A stretch of DNA of 64,000 nt from Truepera sp965215315. GTDB lineage: Bacteria > Deinococcota > Deinococci > Deinococcales > Trueperaceae. The stretch lies in assembly GCA_965215315.1 (NCBI GenBank), contig CBDCDB010000008.1, forward strand, positions 3,410,001 to 3,474,000. The letters are read 5' to 3'. Both the position numbers and the translations under genes were made by a program. Within the stretch, counting starts at the first letter, position 1. Every line of letters starts with the position of its first letter. Of this stretch, positions 44,085 through 53,480 are shown piece after piece. The notes below the pieces were generated by a model that was not told the origin of the DNA, ran no database searches, and was given only the letters and a program-made list of their open reading frames with translations.

Positions 44085-44220
44085 GTATCCTCCTGATTGC
44101 GTTTGCCTGGTTGAACCTATTGTCAGTGACATCTAGTATCAGTGTACTCGAGCCCCACCTGAGAAATCTCGTACATTATGTCCCGCTAAAGCGTCAACCA
44201 AAACGTCGGCGAAGTAAAAT

Positions 44221-44244
44221 GGGCCAGTCACAACGAACTGACCC
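44221..44244 (-). terminator. Terminator after tkt
   Basis: GGGCCAGT (44221-44228) pairs with ACTGACCC (44237-44244) with one wobble; on the minus strand ATTTTACTT follows. It lies 22 bp after the tkt stop. Confidence 0.6.
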
Positions 44245-44265
44245 ACACGTCCGGTAAAAACGTAC

Positions 44266-46245
44266 CTAAAGCAGCTTTTTTGCCGTATCGACGACGTTCT
44301 GCACATTGAAGCCGAGTTTGTCCATCACCACGTCGCCGTCGGCAGACTCGCCGAAACGGTCTAGGCACACTGTCGCACCGTCTAACCCGACGTACTTAAA
44401 CCAGCCGAGTGACGCGCCCGCTTCGACCGCCACCCGCGCTCGCACGCTGTTCGGCAACACCGATTCGCGGTATTGTTCGTTTTGCTCATCGAAGAGTTCT
44501 TGTGAAGGCATACTTACGACGCGCACCTTCGTTCCCTCTTTTTCTAAAGCTTCTTTAGCCTCCAAGCACAAATACACTTCTGATCCCGTGCCGATAAGAA
44601 TCAGCTCGGGTGTCCCGTCCGAATCGGCCTGAATGTACGCCCCCCGTTTGACGCTGCCTTTGGGTACGTTTAGGTGAGGTAAATCCTGACGTGAAAGCGC
44701 GAAGGCCACCGGCGCTTTGCTGGTCATCGCATACGCCCACGCCTGCGCGGTTTCGTTGCCGTCGGCAGGACGAATCACCTTGAGCTGCGGAATGGCGCGG
44801 AGTGCAGTCAGTGACGCGACCGGTTGGTGCGTGGGGCCGTCGCCGCCCAGACCGATACTATCGTGGGTAAACACCCAGACGACCGGCTGATCCATCAGCG
44901 CGCCGAGGCGCAGGGCGGGGCGCAGATAATCGGAAAAAATCAGGAAGGTGCCAGCGTAAGGTTTGAGGCCGCCGTGCAGCGACAGGCCGTTGGTAATCGC
45001 CGCCATCCCGTGTTCACGGACGCCGAAATGGATGTTACGGCCCGAGTAGTCGTCTTTAGAAATGAAGGGGGTGTTCTCGAGCGTCGTGTTGTTCGAGCCC
45101 GCGAGGTCGGCGGAACCGCCGATAAGTTGCGGAAACCTTTCAGCCAGGACGTTTAAGACCTTACCTGAAGAAACACGCGTCGCCGCTTTATCACCGACTT
45201 CAAAGGTGGGGAGCAGGGCCTCGAGGTCGCCCTCAACTTCGCCCTTGAGCGCTGTATTAAACTGTTCCGCCAACTCTGGAAACGCTTCTTCGTAAGCGTC
45301 AAACCGCTCCTGCCACTCGTGTTCAGCCTTTTTGCCCCGCTCGGTTGCTTCACGGTAGTGCGCTAAAACATCGTCCGGCACCGTAAACTCGGGCCAGTCG
45401 ATGCCCAGATTCTTTTTGGTCTCGTCGGGGTCGGGCATCGAACCGTGCGCCTTTGGCGTCCCCTCGACCTTCGAGCCGTATCCGATAATGCTGCGCACCG
45501 CAATCAGGCTGGGTTTGTCGGTTTCAGCCTTCGCCGCTTCGATAGCCTTGGTAATCGCTTCGACGTTGTTGCCGTCTTCAACCATCTGTGTATGCCAGTG
45601 GTACGCGCCGTAACGCTCCAAGACGTTTTCAGTAAAGGTCGCGGTGGTTTTGGTGTCGATGGTGACGTTGTTGTCGTCGTACATCACAATCAGTTTGCCG
45701 AGACCCCACTCTCCGGCTAGCGATGAAGCTTCGCTCGAGACCCCTTCCATCAAACAACCGTCACCGGCAATGACGTAGGTGTAGTGGTCGATAATTTCGT
45801 GACCGGGGCGGTTATAGGTGGCGGCGAGGTGCGCTTCAGCGAGGGCAATCCCGACCGCCGTGCTGATCCCCTGACCGAGCGGCCCGGTCGTAACCTCGAC
45901 TCCCGGCGTGACGAAATGCTCCGGGTGTCCGGGCGTTTTGGAACGCCACTGCCGGTAGCGTTTGAGTTCTTCCATCGGCAGGTCGTAGCCGACCAAGTGC
46001 AGCAGGCTGTACTGGAGCATCGACCCGTGTCCGGCGGACTGAATGTAGCGGTCGCGGTCGATCCAGCGGTCGTTTGCCGGGTTGAACTTCATAAATTTGG
46101 TAAACAGCGTGTAGCCTACCGGGGCCGCACCTAGCGGCATTCCGGGGTGGCCCGAACCGGCGGCCCCCAGTGCGTCAATCGTCAGACCGCGAATGGCGTT
46201 GATAGAGCGCTCTTGGAGTGACTGGCGGGTTTGCGTCTGCGTCAT
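44266..46245 (-). CDS. tkt: Transketolase
   Basis: A 659-residue thiamine-diphosphate enzyme of the pentose phosphate pathway. It has GAAGSGHPGMPLGAAPVGY, the ThDP motif GDGCLMEGVSSEASSLAG...DDNN, the active-site His region HGSMPD and the C-terminal domain FGVREHGMAAITNG, THDSIGLGGDGPTHQPVASL. GAGGAG precedes the ATG. It would process the xylulose 5-phosphate produced by the ara pathway. Confidence 0.95.
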   Translation of the reverse strand: MTQTQTRQSLQERSINAIRGLTIDALGAAGSGHPGMPLGAAPVGYTLFTKFMKFNPANDRWIDRDRYIQSAGHGSMLQYSLLHLVGYDLPMEELKRYRQWRSKTPGHPEHFVTPGVEVTTGPLGQGISTAVGIALAEAHLAATYNRPGHEIIDHYTYVIAGDGCLMEGVSSEASSLAGEWGLGKLIVMYDDNNVTIDTKTTATFTENVLERYGAYHWHTQMVEDGNNVEAITKAIEAAKAETDKPSLIAVRSIIGYGSKVEGTPKAHGSMPDPDETKKNLGIDWPEFTVPDDVLAHYREATERGKKAEHEWQERFDAYEEAFPELAEQFNTALKGEVEGDLEALLPTFEVGDKAATRVSSGKVLNVLAERFPQLIGGSADLAGSNNTTLENTPFISKDDYSGRNIHFGVREHGMAAITNGLSLHGGLKPYAGTFLIFSDYLRPALRLGALMDQPVVWVFTHDSIGLGGDGPTHQPVASLTALRAIPQLKVIRPADGNETAQAWAYAMTSKAPVAFALSRQDLPHLNVPKGSVKRGAYIQADSDGTPELILIGTGSEVYLCLEAKEALEKEGTKVRVVSMPSQELFDEQNEQYRESVLPNSVRARVAVEAGASLGWFKYVGLDGATVCLDRFGESADGDVVMDKLGFNVQNVVDTAKKLL

Positions 46246-46395
46246 GTTCTCCTCCTAAACCTTCTGTGCAGCATAACAGAGCTTGCTTTATAGAGCCTGC
46301 TTTACATAATCCAATGCAGCTTATGCGTAGTTTAAAGGTCGGCTGAAAAAGGGTTTGGGTGAACTCCTACCGTTTTCGATCTTAAAAACCCAATA

Positions 46396-46869
46396 TCAGC
46401 TAAGGGGTTGGGCGCGGCGGGCGGCGATGCCCTCTTTCACCTTTTGGGCGACCTCGAAGTGGCGGCGCTCGAGCTCACTCTCCAAGCGTAAAACCGGCAC
46501 GGCGGTCGGTTTTATATCAGGCCCGAGGGCCACGAAATTCATGTGTCCGACGGTGCAGAGCCGCCGCTCACCGCTCGTCGGGTTCTCCCCGTGAACTTCG
46601 CAGCGCACAATCATGCTGGTGCGTCCGGAGAACGTGACGCGGCTTCTAAGCTCGATAATCTCGCCGACGTAGATAGGGGCGCGGAAGTCTACGGGTTCGG
46701 TCGAGGCGGTGACGGCGGGCAAGCGGCAGAAGCGCCAGCAGGCAATCGAAGCGTTGACGTCCATGAGTTCCAGCACACGTCCACCAAACAGCGTCCCGAG
46801 CGGATTGACGTGGTTGGGGAACACGGTGTCAAAAGTGGTAATCCATTCGGAGGTGCGCTCAGCTGCCAT
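46396..46869 (-). CDS. Acyl-CoA thioesterase, hotdog fold
   Basis: From ATG 46869 (157 residues): FPNHVNPLGTLFGGRVLELMD with the catalytic Asp/Asn region, ASIACWRFCRLPAVTASTEP and VDFRAPIYVGEIIELRSRV are the YciA/BFIT-type signature. The first ATG at 46914 is less likely because TATACT (46876-46881, minus) sits 6 nt before the inner ATG, a leaderless arrangement. It should hydrolyse medium- or long-chain acyl-CoA in the cytosol. Confidence 0.87.
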   Translation of the reverse strand: MAAERTSEWITTFDTVFPNHVNPLGTLFGGRVLELMDVNASIACWRFCRLPAVTASTEPVDFRAPIYVGEIIELRSRVTFSGRTSMIVRCEVHGENPTSGERRLCTVGHMNFVALGPDIKPTAVPVLRLESELERRHFEVAQKVKEGIAARRAQPLS

Positions 46870-46875
46870 AAACGC

Positions 46876-46881
46876 AGTATA
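46876..46881 (-). promoter_or_regulatory. -10 box of the thioesterase gene, leaderless
   Basis: TATACT on the minus strand, 6 nt before the ATG at 46869; no RBS between. Confidence 0.55.
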
Positions 46882-47068
46882 AAAGCCTGCCGCACCTCTG
46901 CTCGGCTGTAGCACATAAAACTCAGTGTTTACAGCTCATCTAACCCTTCTCCCCTGAGACGTAAACTGTTGGGCGGCAGGTAAGCTCGAGCCGCTTGAAG
47001 CAGCTATAAAATGAGCATGTTGCTATACTGGCAAACGGTATTAAAGGCGCTTTGAAAGGATACAAACC

Positions 47069-47677
47069 ATGACGACTACCTTGTCTCGCCCTCTTATCGA
47101 CACACTGATTCCGGTACGCTCTGCCGCTTTGCGGATACCTTTGCAAATTGCGCTGGGCGTCGCTTTGATGGCGCTATTGGCGCAGCTCGAGCTGACCATC
47201 GGCCCAGTGCCCATAACCGGACAAACCCTCGGCGTGCTACTCCTCGGCGCGGCTTACGGCGGCAGTTTGGGCGGCCTGACGCTGCTGGCATATCTGGTCG
47301 TCGGTAGCGTCGGTTTCGGTGTATTTTCCGGAGGCGGTGCAGGCTTGGTGCATTTTACGGGGACGACGGCTGGCTACCTGGTCAGCTTTCCATTTGTGGC
47401 AGCGTTTGTCGGGTACCTGTCGCAGCGGGGTCTGACGCGGACATTTTCCGGCGCTGCGCTGGTGATGCTTTTGGGCAACGTCTTTATCTATCTGCCGGGT
47501 CTGGCGTGGCTGACAACGTTTGCTGAACGGTACGCGCCTGCAGGTGTAGCGCCGTTCTCATGGGCACTCAACGTGGGCCTGGTTCCGTTTATCGCCGGTG
47601 ACGTGCTGAAGCTGCTCGTTGCGGCGGCGCTGTTGCCGCTGGCGTGGCGGCTGCTCGGCCAACCACGCCCAAAGTAG
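47069..47677 (+). CDS. bioY: Biotin transporter substrate-binding subunit BioY
   Basis: A 202-residue membrane protein with six helices. The family blocks ELTIGPVPITGQTLGVLLLG, GSLGGLTLLAYLVVGSVGFG, FSGGGAGLVHFTGTTAGYLV and WALNVGLVPFIAGDVLKLLV are complete. BioY is the S component of an ECF importer; the EcfA/EcfT partners are not in the window, so it would share a common energising module or act alone. AAAGGA precedes the ATG, and a TATACT box lies about 30 bp upstream. Confidence 0.93.
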   Translation: MTTTLSRPLIDTLIPVRSAALRIPLQIALGVALMALLAQLELTIGPVPITGQTLGVLLLGAAYGGSLGGLTLLAYLVVGSVGFGVFSGGGAGLVHFTGTTAGYLVSFPFVAAFVGYLSQRGLTRTFSGAALVMLLGNVFIYLPGLAWLTTFAERYAPAGVAPFSWALNVGLVPFIAGDVLKLLVAAALLPLAWRLLGQPRPK

Positions 47678-47712
47678 AGCCGTTCACCGTAAAAAAGGCT
47701 GTAAAAGAAGCC

Positions 47713-47745
47713 AGCCGCACTCGAGGTTCAAGTGCGGCTTCTTTT
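47713..47745. terminator. Bidirectional terminator between bioY and the Crp-type gene
   Basis: AGCCGCAC (47713-47720) pairs with GTGCGGCT (47732-47739), flanked by AAAAGAAG on the left and TCTTTT on the right. The two genes converge. Confidence 0.75.
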
Positions 47746-47769
47746 GGTTACGCTAAAAACTTGCGGCGT

Positions 47770-48396
47770 CTATTCGCCGGCAACTTTGCGGAGCGTCTCG
47801 AGATTCGTCAAGGCAATTTTGCCGTAACCGGCGTGGATAGCCCCTTGTCTCGAGAGTTCACCAACAACTTTCGTGACCGTTTCGCGTACCGAACCGACTG
47901 CCGCCGCGAGGTCGTCGTGGGTGATGTGGACTACCGCTTCGCCGTTCGCGCCGGTTGTCGCTAAAGCGCTGTCCTGTAAATCCAGCAGCTCAGCAGCGAT
48001 ACGCGCTTTGAGGCGTTTGCCGGAAAGCCGGTAGAGCGCCCGGTAAAGCCGTTCCATCGCCTCGACCAAATGTGTAGTCAGGGTCAGGTTTTCTTGCGGG
48101 TTGAGGGTCGCCGGGCTCATGACTTCAATGCTGGTGGGGGTTACGGCCTCGGCAAAATAGCGGCGCTGCAAACCCACCAGCGCTTCTTCGCCGAAGTAAC
48201 CGCCCGGCTTTACATAACGCAGCGTTAAACCGTTGCCCTCGTCGTCTACGGTGTGGATACGAACCAAACCTTCTTGAACGCGGTAAAGGTTGTCCGGGTC
48301 GCCCGGAAACAGCGTCACTTCGCCCGCTTCGACACTTAACAAGTCGGTGTAACCGCCTTCGGGGATGAGCTGAGAAGGATGTGAGGTGCGGCTCAT
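47770..48396 (-). CDS. Crp/Fnr-family transcriptional regulator
   Basis: A 208-residue regulator with a cyclic-nucleotide-binding-like domain (VEAGEVTLFPGDPDNLYRVQ, LRYVKPGGYFGEEALVGLQR), the dimer helix and a C-terminal HTH (ITHDDLAAAVGSVRETVTKV, VGELSRQGAI). The cAMP contacts are only partly present (FGEEAL but RYFAEA in place of RSASV), and there is no Cys cluster as in Fnr. GGAGGGC precedes the ATG. Target unknown. Confidence 0.86.
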   Translation of the reverse strand: MSRTSHPSQLIPEGGYTDLLSVEAGEVTLFPGDPDNLYRVQEGLVRIHTVDDEGNGLTLRYVKPGGYFGEEALVGLQRRYFAEAVTPTSIEVMSPATLNPQENLTLTTHLVEAMERLYRALYRLSGKRLKARIAAELLDLQDSALATTGANGEAVVHITHDDLAAAVGSVRETVTKVVGELSRQGAIHAGYGKIALTNLETLRKVAGE

Positions 48397-48752
48397 AAGG
48401 TGCCCTCCTTTCGGTCGGGGTGTCTTAGTATGGACCGCTTTAACATATCTAAAAGTATACGTGCGCCGTCCGTGACGAATGAACGCCCACGTTACGAAAG
48501 GACTGTAACGGGCTTTACCTTAGTGACGTCGGGCCTGAGCGTGTCCGTTTCTGCCGCTTTTCGTCTTGAGTCCTATCTTCAGTTAGTATCAAAATACCAA
48601 AAAAGTATGACTTGAACTCGTGGCACGTTAGCATCACGCTTTATAGAATATTGAAAACCGGGTAGTTCAGGCAAGAAGGTGCAAGCTTGCCCCAAACGTA
48701 AGTTGGAAAGTAGAGTTTTACGCCGTCTGCACGGTTACGGGGGTGATTGGTC
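48397..48752. other. Divergent promoter region between the Crp-type and unknown genes
   Basis: No gene. An inverted repeat CGTTAC (48490-48495) / GTAACG (48505-48510) with a 9-nt spacer lies about 95 bp before the Crp-type gene and could be an autoregulatory site. GGGGG at 48739-48743 lies before the ATG of the next gene. Confidence 0.4.
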
Positions 48753-49301
48753 ATGGTAAAGGGAAATGCGGAGATCGTTGCCGAATTGGCTCAGGAGTAT
48801 TCGGAAGCGGCTGTTTTAGAACGAATTAGGCAACTCTACAGGGCAGAACTAGGGCGGGTTGTAGCGGAGATTGACCGGCTTTTGCCACGTTACCGGCGCT
48901 GCGTGTCCGGCAGCACCTACTCTTACGAAAAAGCTCAGCTGCTCTTAGTGAAAACGCAGGTACAGGCCGATTCGCTAGACGTTTGGGAGCTCGAGGCAGC
49001 GCTTAAATATCTGCTCAAAACCAAGCAGCAGTTTACCGAGGCTTTGGACAACCACAAAAATAACGTGGCAAACCGGCGGCGTTTTCAGCTCGAGGTTCAG
49101 CCACTAGGTACAGTCAAAGCGTTTAAGCAGATGACGGACGACCAAGCCGATATCCTCAACCTAGCTTTAGCTGCCGAAGACAGCCTTTGCCGCTGGCGAG
49201 CAGTTTCAGCCTCTCAACCACCGAAGTCTACCACCGTTTATGAAGCCGCGCCTGAGGCTGACGTTCCTGACGCTAAAACCGAGCAACATATTTATCACTA
49301 A
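48753..49301 (+). CDS. Hypothetical protein, largely helical
   Basis: A 182-residue protein not recognised. ATG 48753 is preferred to a TTG at 48747 by its spacing from GGGGGTG. It starts KGNAEIVAELAQEYSEAAVL, has a charged helical middle (RVVAEIDRLLPRYRRCVSGS, DVWELEAALKYLLKTKQQFT) and a low-complexity tail. No signal peptide or membrane segment. CTCGAG occurs twice, like host genes, so it looks native. Stands alone between a Crp-type gene and a membrane protein. Confidence 0.7.
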   Translation: MVKGNAEIVAELAQEYSEAAVLERIRQLYRAELGRVVAEIDRLLPRYRRCVSGSTYSYEKAQLLLVKTQVQADSLDVWELEAALKYLLKTKQQFTEALDNHKNNVANRRRFQLEVQPLGTVKAFKQMTDDQADILNLALAAEDSLCRWRAVSASQPPKSTTVYEAAPEADVPDAKTEQHIYH

Positions 49302-49409
49302 AGAGGGTTTTCTGCATGCAAAAAACGCTTCGGCGCGTCCAGATATTGCGGTAGTGAGGCCGACGCTGACCCGACGTTTAACGCCGGAGTGCAACGCTCT
49401 AAGAGAGGG

Positions 49410-49415
49410 TAAACT
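49410..49415 (+). promoter_or_regulatory. -10 box of the membrane-protein gene, leaderless
   Basis: TAAACT, 5 nt before the ATG at 49421. Confidence 0.5.
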
Positions 49416-49420
49416 AGGCT

Positions 49421-50047
49421 ATGCGCCCAGTGAATCCGGCTGTTTTCGGTATTATCGCGGCTCCGATACTTTTGGCGGTACTCGGCGTCACGCACCCCCG
49501 CGTGCTGACACCTGAAACCGCGTCTTACTGGCACGCGCTGCACCTTGCTTTGCTCGTTCTTTTTCCCTTCTTGGGGATTAACCTGTGGTGGCTGCTGTCC
49601 GGGTTTTCCGGTTGGGCAGTGTGGACGGCTAGGGCGCTTGGGTTCGTCTATATTACGTTTTACGGTGCGCTCGATGTTTTAGCTGGTATCGGGACGAGCG
49701 TTTTGGTCGTCAACGCACCTGCCGCGGACAGCCCTGAACTCAGTAGCACGGTACGCTCGCTGTTCGTAGCGGGCAACGAGCTCTCGCTCATCGGCGTTTG
49801 GGCGTTTCTCGCTGCGTGTATCTTGACGAGCGCCGTACTTATCCGGCAAGTGGGCCGTTTTGCTCTGCCTGGTGCGCTCTTGCTCTGCGGCGCGGCGGTG
49901 CCGTTTCTGGTCTCGCATATCTACTTTCCACTCGGAGTGATGACGATGCTCCTGATGGCGGCGGGGTTCGGGTTGCTGATGTGGGCTAAGGTGCGCGCTT
50001 CGCCTGCCCCTTCACCGCAAGAAGCTAAGTACACGACAAAAGTCTAA
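49421..50047 (+). CDS. Hypothetical membrane protein with an IS-derived C-terminus
   Basis: A 208-residue protein with about six membrane segments (VFGIIAAPILLAVLGVTHPR, LLVLFPFLGINLWWLLSGFS, LPGALLLCGAAVPFLVSHIY, LMAAGFGLLMWAKV). No family recognised. Its last seven codons (AKYTTKV) come from the inverted repeat of the IS4-type element inserted at 50025. Reading from the left target copy into the flank beyond the element gives the former ending QEVKLNFE and a TAG at about 51219, so the protein lost and gained only a short tail and may still work. Confidence 0.75.
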   Translation: MRPVNPAVFGIIAAPILLAVLGVTHPRVLTPETASYWHALHLALLVLFPFLGINLWWLLSGFSGWAVWTARALGFVYITFYGALDVLAGIGTSVLVVNAPAADSPELSSTVRSLFVAGNELSLIGVWAFLAACILTSAVLIRQVGRFALPGALLLCGAAVPFLVSHIYFPLGVMTMLLMAAGFGLLMWAKVRASPAPSPQEAKYTTKV

Positions 50048-51193
50048 AACAGCTGTCTAGCTCACGGCTTCTGGTCATTAAGTTGGAGAGCAAGTGTCTA
50101 AGGTAGTCTAAGCCAGTGCGAAACAAAGACTTCTTTTTGCGACCGTGCGACTTTAGCGGCACAGGCTTGCGCTTTGTATGAACGAACTCACCGACTTTCA
50201 AAGCCCATAAGAAAGCGAGACTTACAACGACCAGTAAGGTGCTGATACGGTCTAAATGTCTAAGATGGGTTGCTTCAAAGTCGAAGCCGCTGCTTTTCAA
50301 GGCTTTGAATAGCGACTCAATGTAGTACCCGCACTAGCGGGGGCCCAGTGGCCCTACACTTTGCCAACGCTGAGCGTAGCTTGCGAGAGCTTGCCCAGGA
50401 GAGCAGTTAGTCACGACAATGAGGTACTCGCCGTCGGGTAAACGTGCGCCTGCAAGCGCAAGCTCATGACCGAAGATGGCGTAACGTTGTTTAAGAACCT
50501 TGTGTTCGCCTATAGGCAGGTGCTGAAAAAAGCCGAACAGCTTAAACCAACCGTCGCCCAGCGCGTCCTTAGGCACACGAATAACAAAGGGCAAATTTTG
50601 CTTGCACAAGTAGGCAAACCAGTCACCCCCGCTAAACTCCCTGTCGGCTAGCAGCACCTCGAGTTGTTCTGAAGGCAAAAACGTCAACAAGCGTTCCAAG
50701 AGCGCAATCCGTTCTTGTGTTGCCGAGTTGCCTGCTTTGGGTAGCAGACACCAAAGCAGGGGAACCGCTACGCCCTCATGGGCATAGGCAAGGGTCAAGA
50801 TATTGATGTCGAGCTTACCAAACTTCCAGTTCGTCCGGTCTAGACACAAGCGGTAGCGCTTTTGTGAATGTAACTGCACCACGTAGCTGAACACCAACTC
50901 ATCGGACAAATACAGCCCTCGGAAAAACCGTTGTGCCCGTCGGTAAAATGAATCTGGCTGCGCCTTACCCTCCATCATCCCGACCAGAGATGCCAGATTG
51001 ACCGTCTTTGCCTGAACCATAGCGATGACCAATAGGCTCAAGAATTCAAGCCGTGACCTATGCAGCTTCAAGCCGCTCGCTTTCAACTGTGCCATTAACC
51101 CGGTATGCTTCATCTGCTCTCCTTTGAAGTGGTTTGTCGCAATCACCATTCTTCATCGGAGAGCCCCTTACTTCAATATTGTCGTGTACTAAG
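50025..51193 (-). mobile_element. IS4-family element with 9-bp target duplication
   Basis: A 1169-bp element. Inverted repeats CTAAGTACACGACAA (left) and CTTAGTACACGACAA (right, read inward) differ at one position. The 9-bp duplication CGCAAGAAG flanks it at 50016-50024 and 51194-51202, which proves insertion into the 3' end of the membrane-protein gene. Such perfect duplication suggests a recent event. Confidence 0.88.
50060..51149 (-). pseudogene. IS4-family transposase interrupted by a 39-bp hairpin insert
   Basis: The N-terminal part runs from 51149 (probably ATG at 51113, MKHTGLMAQLK) through the first Asp (CLDRTNWKFG) and second Asp (LLADREFSGGDWF) to YAQRWQ. Then 39 bp (about 50322-50360) encode SVGPLGPR-TAG-CGYY, after which the frame resumes without shift as IESLFKALKSSGFDFEATHL and the C-terminus. 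The insert sits inside the YREK signature, between R and the catalytic E. Without read-through the transposase lacks its Glu. Confidence 0.8.
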
Positions 51194-51248
51194 CGCAAGA
51201 AGTCAAACTAAACTTTGAATAGTAAACTGCTTGGGGAGGTTACACAAC

Positions 51249-52271
51249 GTGCGTGTGCTCGTTCTCGGCGGAACCAGCTTTATTGGCCCACCTGCTGTTC
51301 GGCGATTGATTGAATTAGGTCACGAAGTCGCAGTTTTTCACCGAGGGCAAACAAAAGCGCCGCTTCCGGCTGAGGTGACGCCTCTTTACGGCGACCGGAC
51401 ACGGCTAGCTGATTATTTAGATGATTTTCAAGCCTACGAGCCAGATGTAATTCTAGACACGCTTGCGTTGACCGAACAAGATGCGGAAACCGTTGTCGAA
51501 ACATTTACCGGCCTTGCGCGTCGTCTTGCCGTTTTTAGTAGCGGTGATGTCTACCGCGCTTACGACCGGCTGCGTGGTTCTGACCCCGGCCCACCAGACC
51601 CTACACCTCTCACTGAAGCTTCGCCGCTCAGAGATAAACTCTACCCTTACCGTAAACATGCGGAAAGCCCTGACGATTCAGATTACAACTACGATAAAAT
51701 CTTAGTCGAGCGGGTGGTTATGGCGCAGCCTGACGTTTTGCCTGCAACTATTTTGCGCTTACCGATGGTGTTTGGTCCTCGTGATGAACAGTATAGGCTC
51801 TTCAATTACCTCAAGCGGATGGATGACGGCAGACCCTACATTTTGCTTCCGGAAGAGTGGGCAACTTGTCGGGCGCTTCGTGGGTATGTCGAGGACATGG
51901 CTGAAGCGATAAGGCTGTGTGTTACAGAAGAGGAGGCAATCAACCGTATTTATCACGTTGGATACCAAGCCAATTATACTGAGGCGGCTTGGATTAAGCA
52001 TGTCGCTGATGCAGTCGGCTGGACAGGTGAAATCGTCTCTATACCTAACGCAGACCTACCTGAAAATTTACGTTCGCGCGACGCTTTTGCACATGACTGG
52101 TCGGTTGACTCGAGCCGTATCCGTCAAGAGTTAGGTTATGAAGAAGTTGTGCCGCTTGGGGAAGCGCTGCGCCGCACGATAGCTTGGGAGCGGGCCAACC
52201 CACCTGAAATTGACCTGTCTCGCTTCGACTACGCCGCCGAAGACGCCGTATTAGCTCACCTCAGGCGCTAA
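51249..52271 (+). CDS. NAD-dependent epimerase/dehydratase family protein
   Basis: From GTG 51249 (340 residues): RVLVLGGTSFIGPPAVRRLI is the Rossmann glycine motif of extended SDRs, followed by HEVAVFHRGQ, the Ser region LAVFSSGDVYRAY and YNYDKILVERVV (YxxxK). GGGGAGG lies 9 nt before this GTG, so it is preferred to an upstream start at 51231. Substrate is probably a sugar nucleotide; not specified by sequence. Confidence 0.85.
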   Translation: MRVLVLGGTSFIGPPAVRRLIELGHEVAVFHRGQTKAPLPAEVTPLYGDRTRLADYLDDFQAYEPDVILDTLALTEQDAETVVETFTGLARRLAVFSSGDVYRAYDRLRGSDPGPPDPTPLTEASPLRDKLYPYRKHAESPDDSDYNYDKILVERVVMAQPDVLPATILRLPMVFGPRDEQYRLFNYLKRMDDGRPYILLPEEWATCRALRGYVEDMAEAIRLCVTEEEAINRIYHVGYQANYTEAAWIKHVADAVGWTGEIVSIPNADLPENLRSRDAFAHDWSVDSSRIRQELGYEEVVPLGEALRRTIAWERANPPEIDLSRFDYAAEDAVLAHLRR

Positions 52272-52274
52272 AAA

Positions 52275-53360
52275 TCAGACATTAAACAAAAAGTTCATCA
52301 CATCGCCGTCTTTTACGGTGTACTCTTTGCCCTCAGTCCGCACCCAACCTTTACCTTTGGCAGCAACCGTCCCGCCCGCTTCGGTGAGTTTGTCCCACCT
52401 GATGACCTCGGCGCGGATAAAGCCCCGTTCAAAGTCGGTGTGGATTTCGCCTGCCGCTTGCGGCGCTCGGCTGCCCTTTGTGACCGTCCACGCCCGCACC
52501 TCTTTTTCACCGGCGGTTAAAAAGGTTAGGAGACCCAGCGCGTCGTAACCACTGTGGATGAGGCGGTTTAGACCCGGTTCAGCGAGGCCGTAGTCAGCTA
52601 GAAACTCGGCCGCTTCGTCTTCGGGGAGTTCACCAAGTTCACCCTCGAGCTTCGCCGAGATAATCACGGTTTCAGAACCCTCGGCTTCGGCGTAAACGCG
52701 GACTTTTTCAGAAAACGCGTTGCCCGTTCCGGCTTCGTCTTCGGCGACGTTGCAGACGTAAATCACCGGTTTCGCGGTGAGCAGGTTGAAGTCTTTAGGA
52801 ATCTCTAAACCGCTCTGCCGTGCCAAAATCCCGTCCGAAAGTTTGGCGATGAGCGCGTCGGCGGCAGCTAAAAGTTCAGCGTCGTCTTTATTATTTTTGG
52901 CGCTCCGGCGGAGTTTGTCGGTGCGTTTCTCGAGACTACTCAAATCAGCCAGCGCCAGTTCGGTATGGATGGTTTCGATGTCGCTCAAAGGGTCAACGTC
53001 TCCGGCGACGTGCAGGATGTTCTCGTCTTCAAAACAGCGCACCACATGGGCAATCGCCGAGACTTCGCGGATGTTGGCTAAAAACTGGTTGCCCAGACCT
53101 TCGCCCTGGCTGGCACCCTTGACGAGTCCGGCGATGTCTACAAATTCAACGGTGGTCGGGACAACCGGCGGCACCCGTTCGCCTTTGGTGTACAGGTCGC
53201 GCAGGGCGACGAGGCGCTCGTCCGGGACGGCGACGACGCCGACATTTTTGTCAATCGTGGCAAACGGATAGTTCGCCGCTTCGACGCTCGCTTTGGTGAT
53301 GGCGTTAAACAGGGTAGATTTGCCGACGTTGGGCAAACCGACGATACCGATTCCTAGCAT
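52275..53360 (-). CDS. ychF: Redox-regulated ATPase YchF (Obg-like)
   Basis: A 361-residue P-loop protein: GIVGLPNVGKSTLFNAITKA (G1), DIAGLVKGASQGEGLGNQFL (G3) and the NxxE-type G4 (YVCNVAEDE) that makes it prefer ATP. C-terminal TGS domain with FFNV-like ending MNFLFNV. It associates with ribosomes and affects stress responses. AAGGGAG precedes the ATG. Confidence 0.95.
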   Translation of the reverse strand: MLGIGIVGLPNVGKSTLFNAITKASVEAANYPFATIDKNVGVVAVPDERLVALRDLYTKGERVPPVVPTTVEFVDIAGLVKGASQGEGLGNQFLANIREVSAIAHVVRCFEDENILHVAGDVDPLSDIETIHTELALADLSSLEKRTDKLRRSAKNNKDDAELLAAADALIAKLSDGILARQSGLEIPKDFNLLTAKPVIYVCNVAEDEAGTGNAFSEKVRVYAEAEGSETVIISAKLEGELGELPEDEAAEFLADYGLAEPGLNRLIHSGYDALGLLTFLTAGEKEVRAWTVTKGSRAPQAAGEIHTDFERGFIRAEVIRWDKLTEAGGTVAAKGKGWVRTEGKEYTVKDGDVMNFLFNV

Positions 53361-53480
53361 GAAACTCCCTTAAATCGTTTGAGCCTTGGTTTTTACGGTT
53401 AAGTACGCCAAACTTACGGCGTTCCAAACGTGAAGTATACCAAGCTTTTCCCAGCTTCCCGGTTTTACGGTGCTCCGCCG

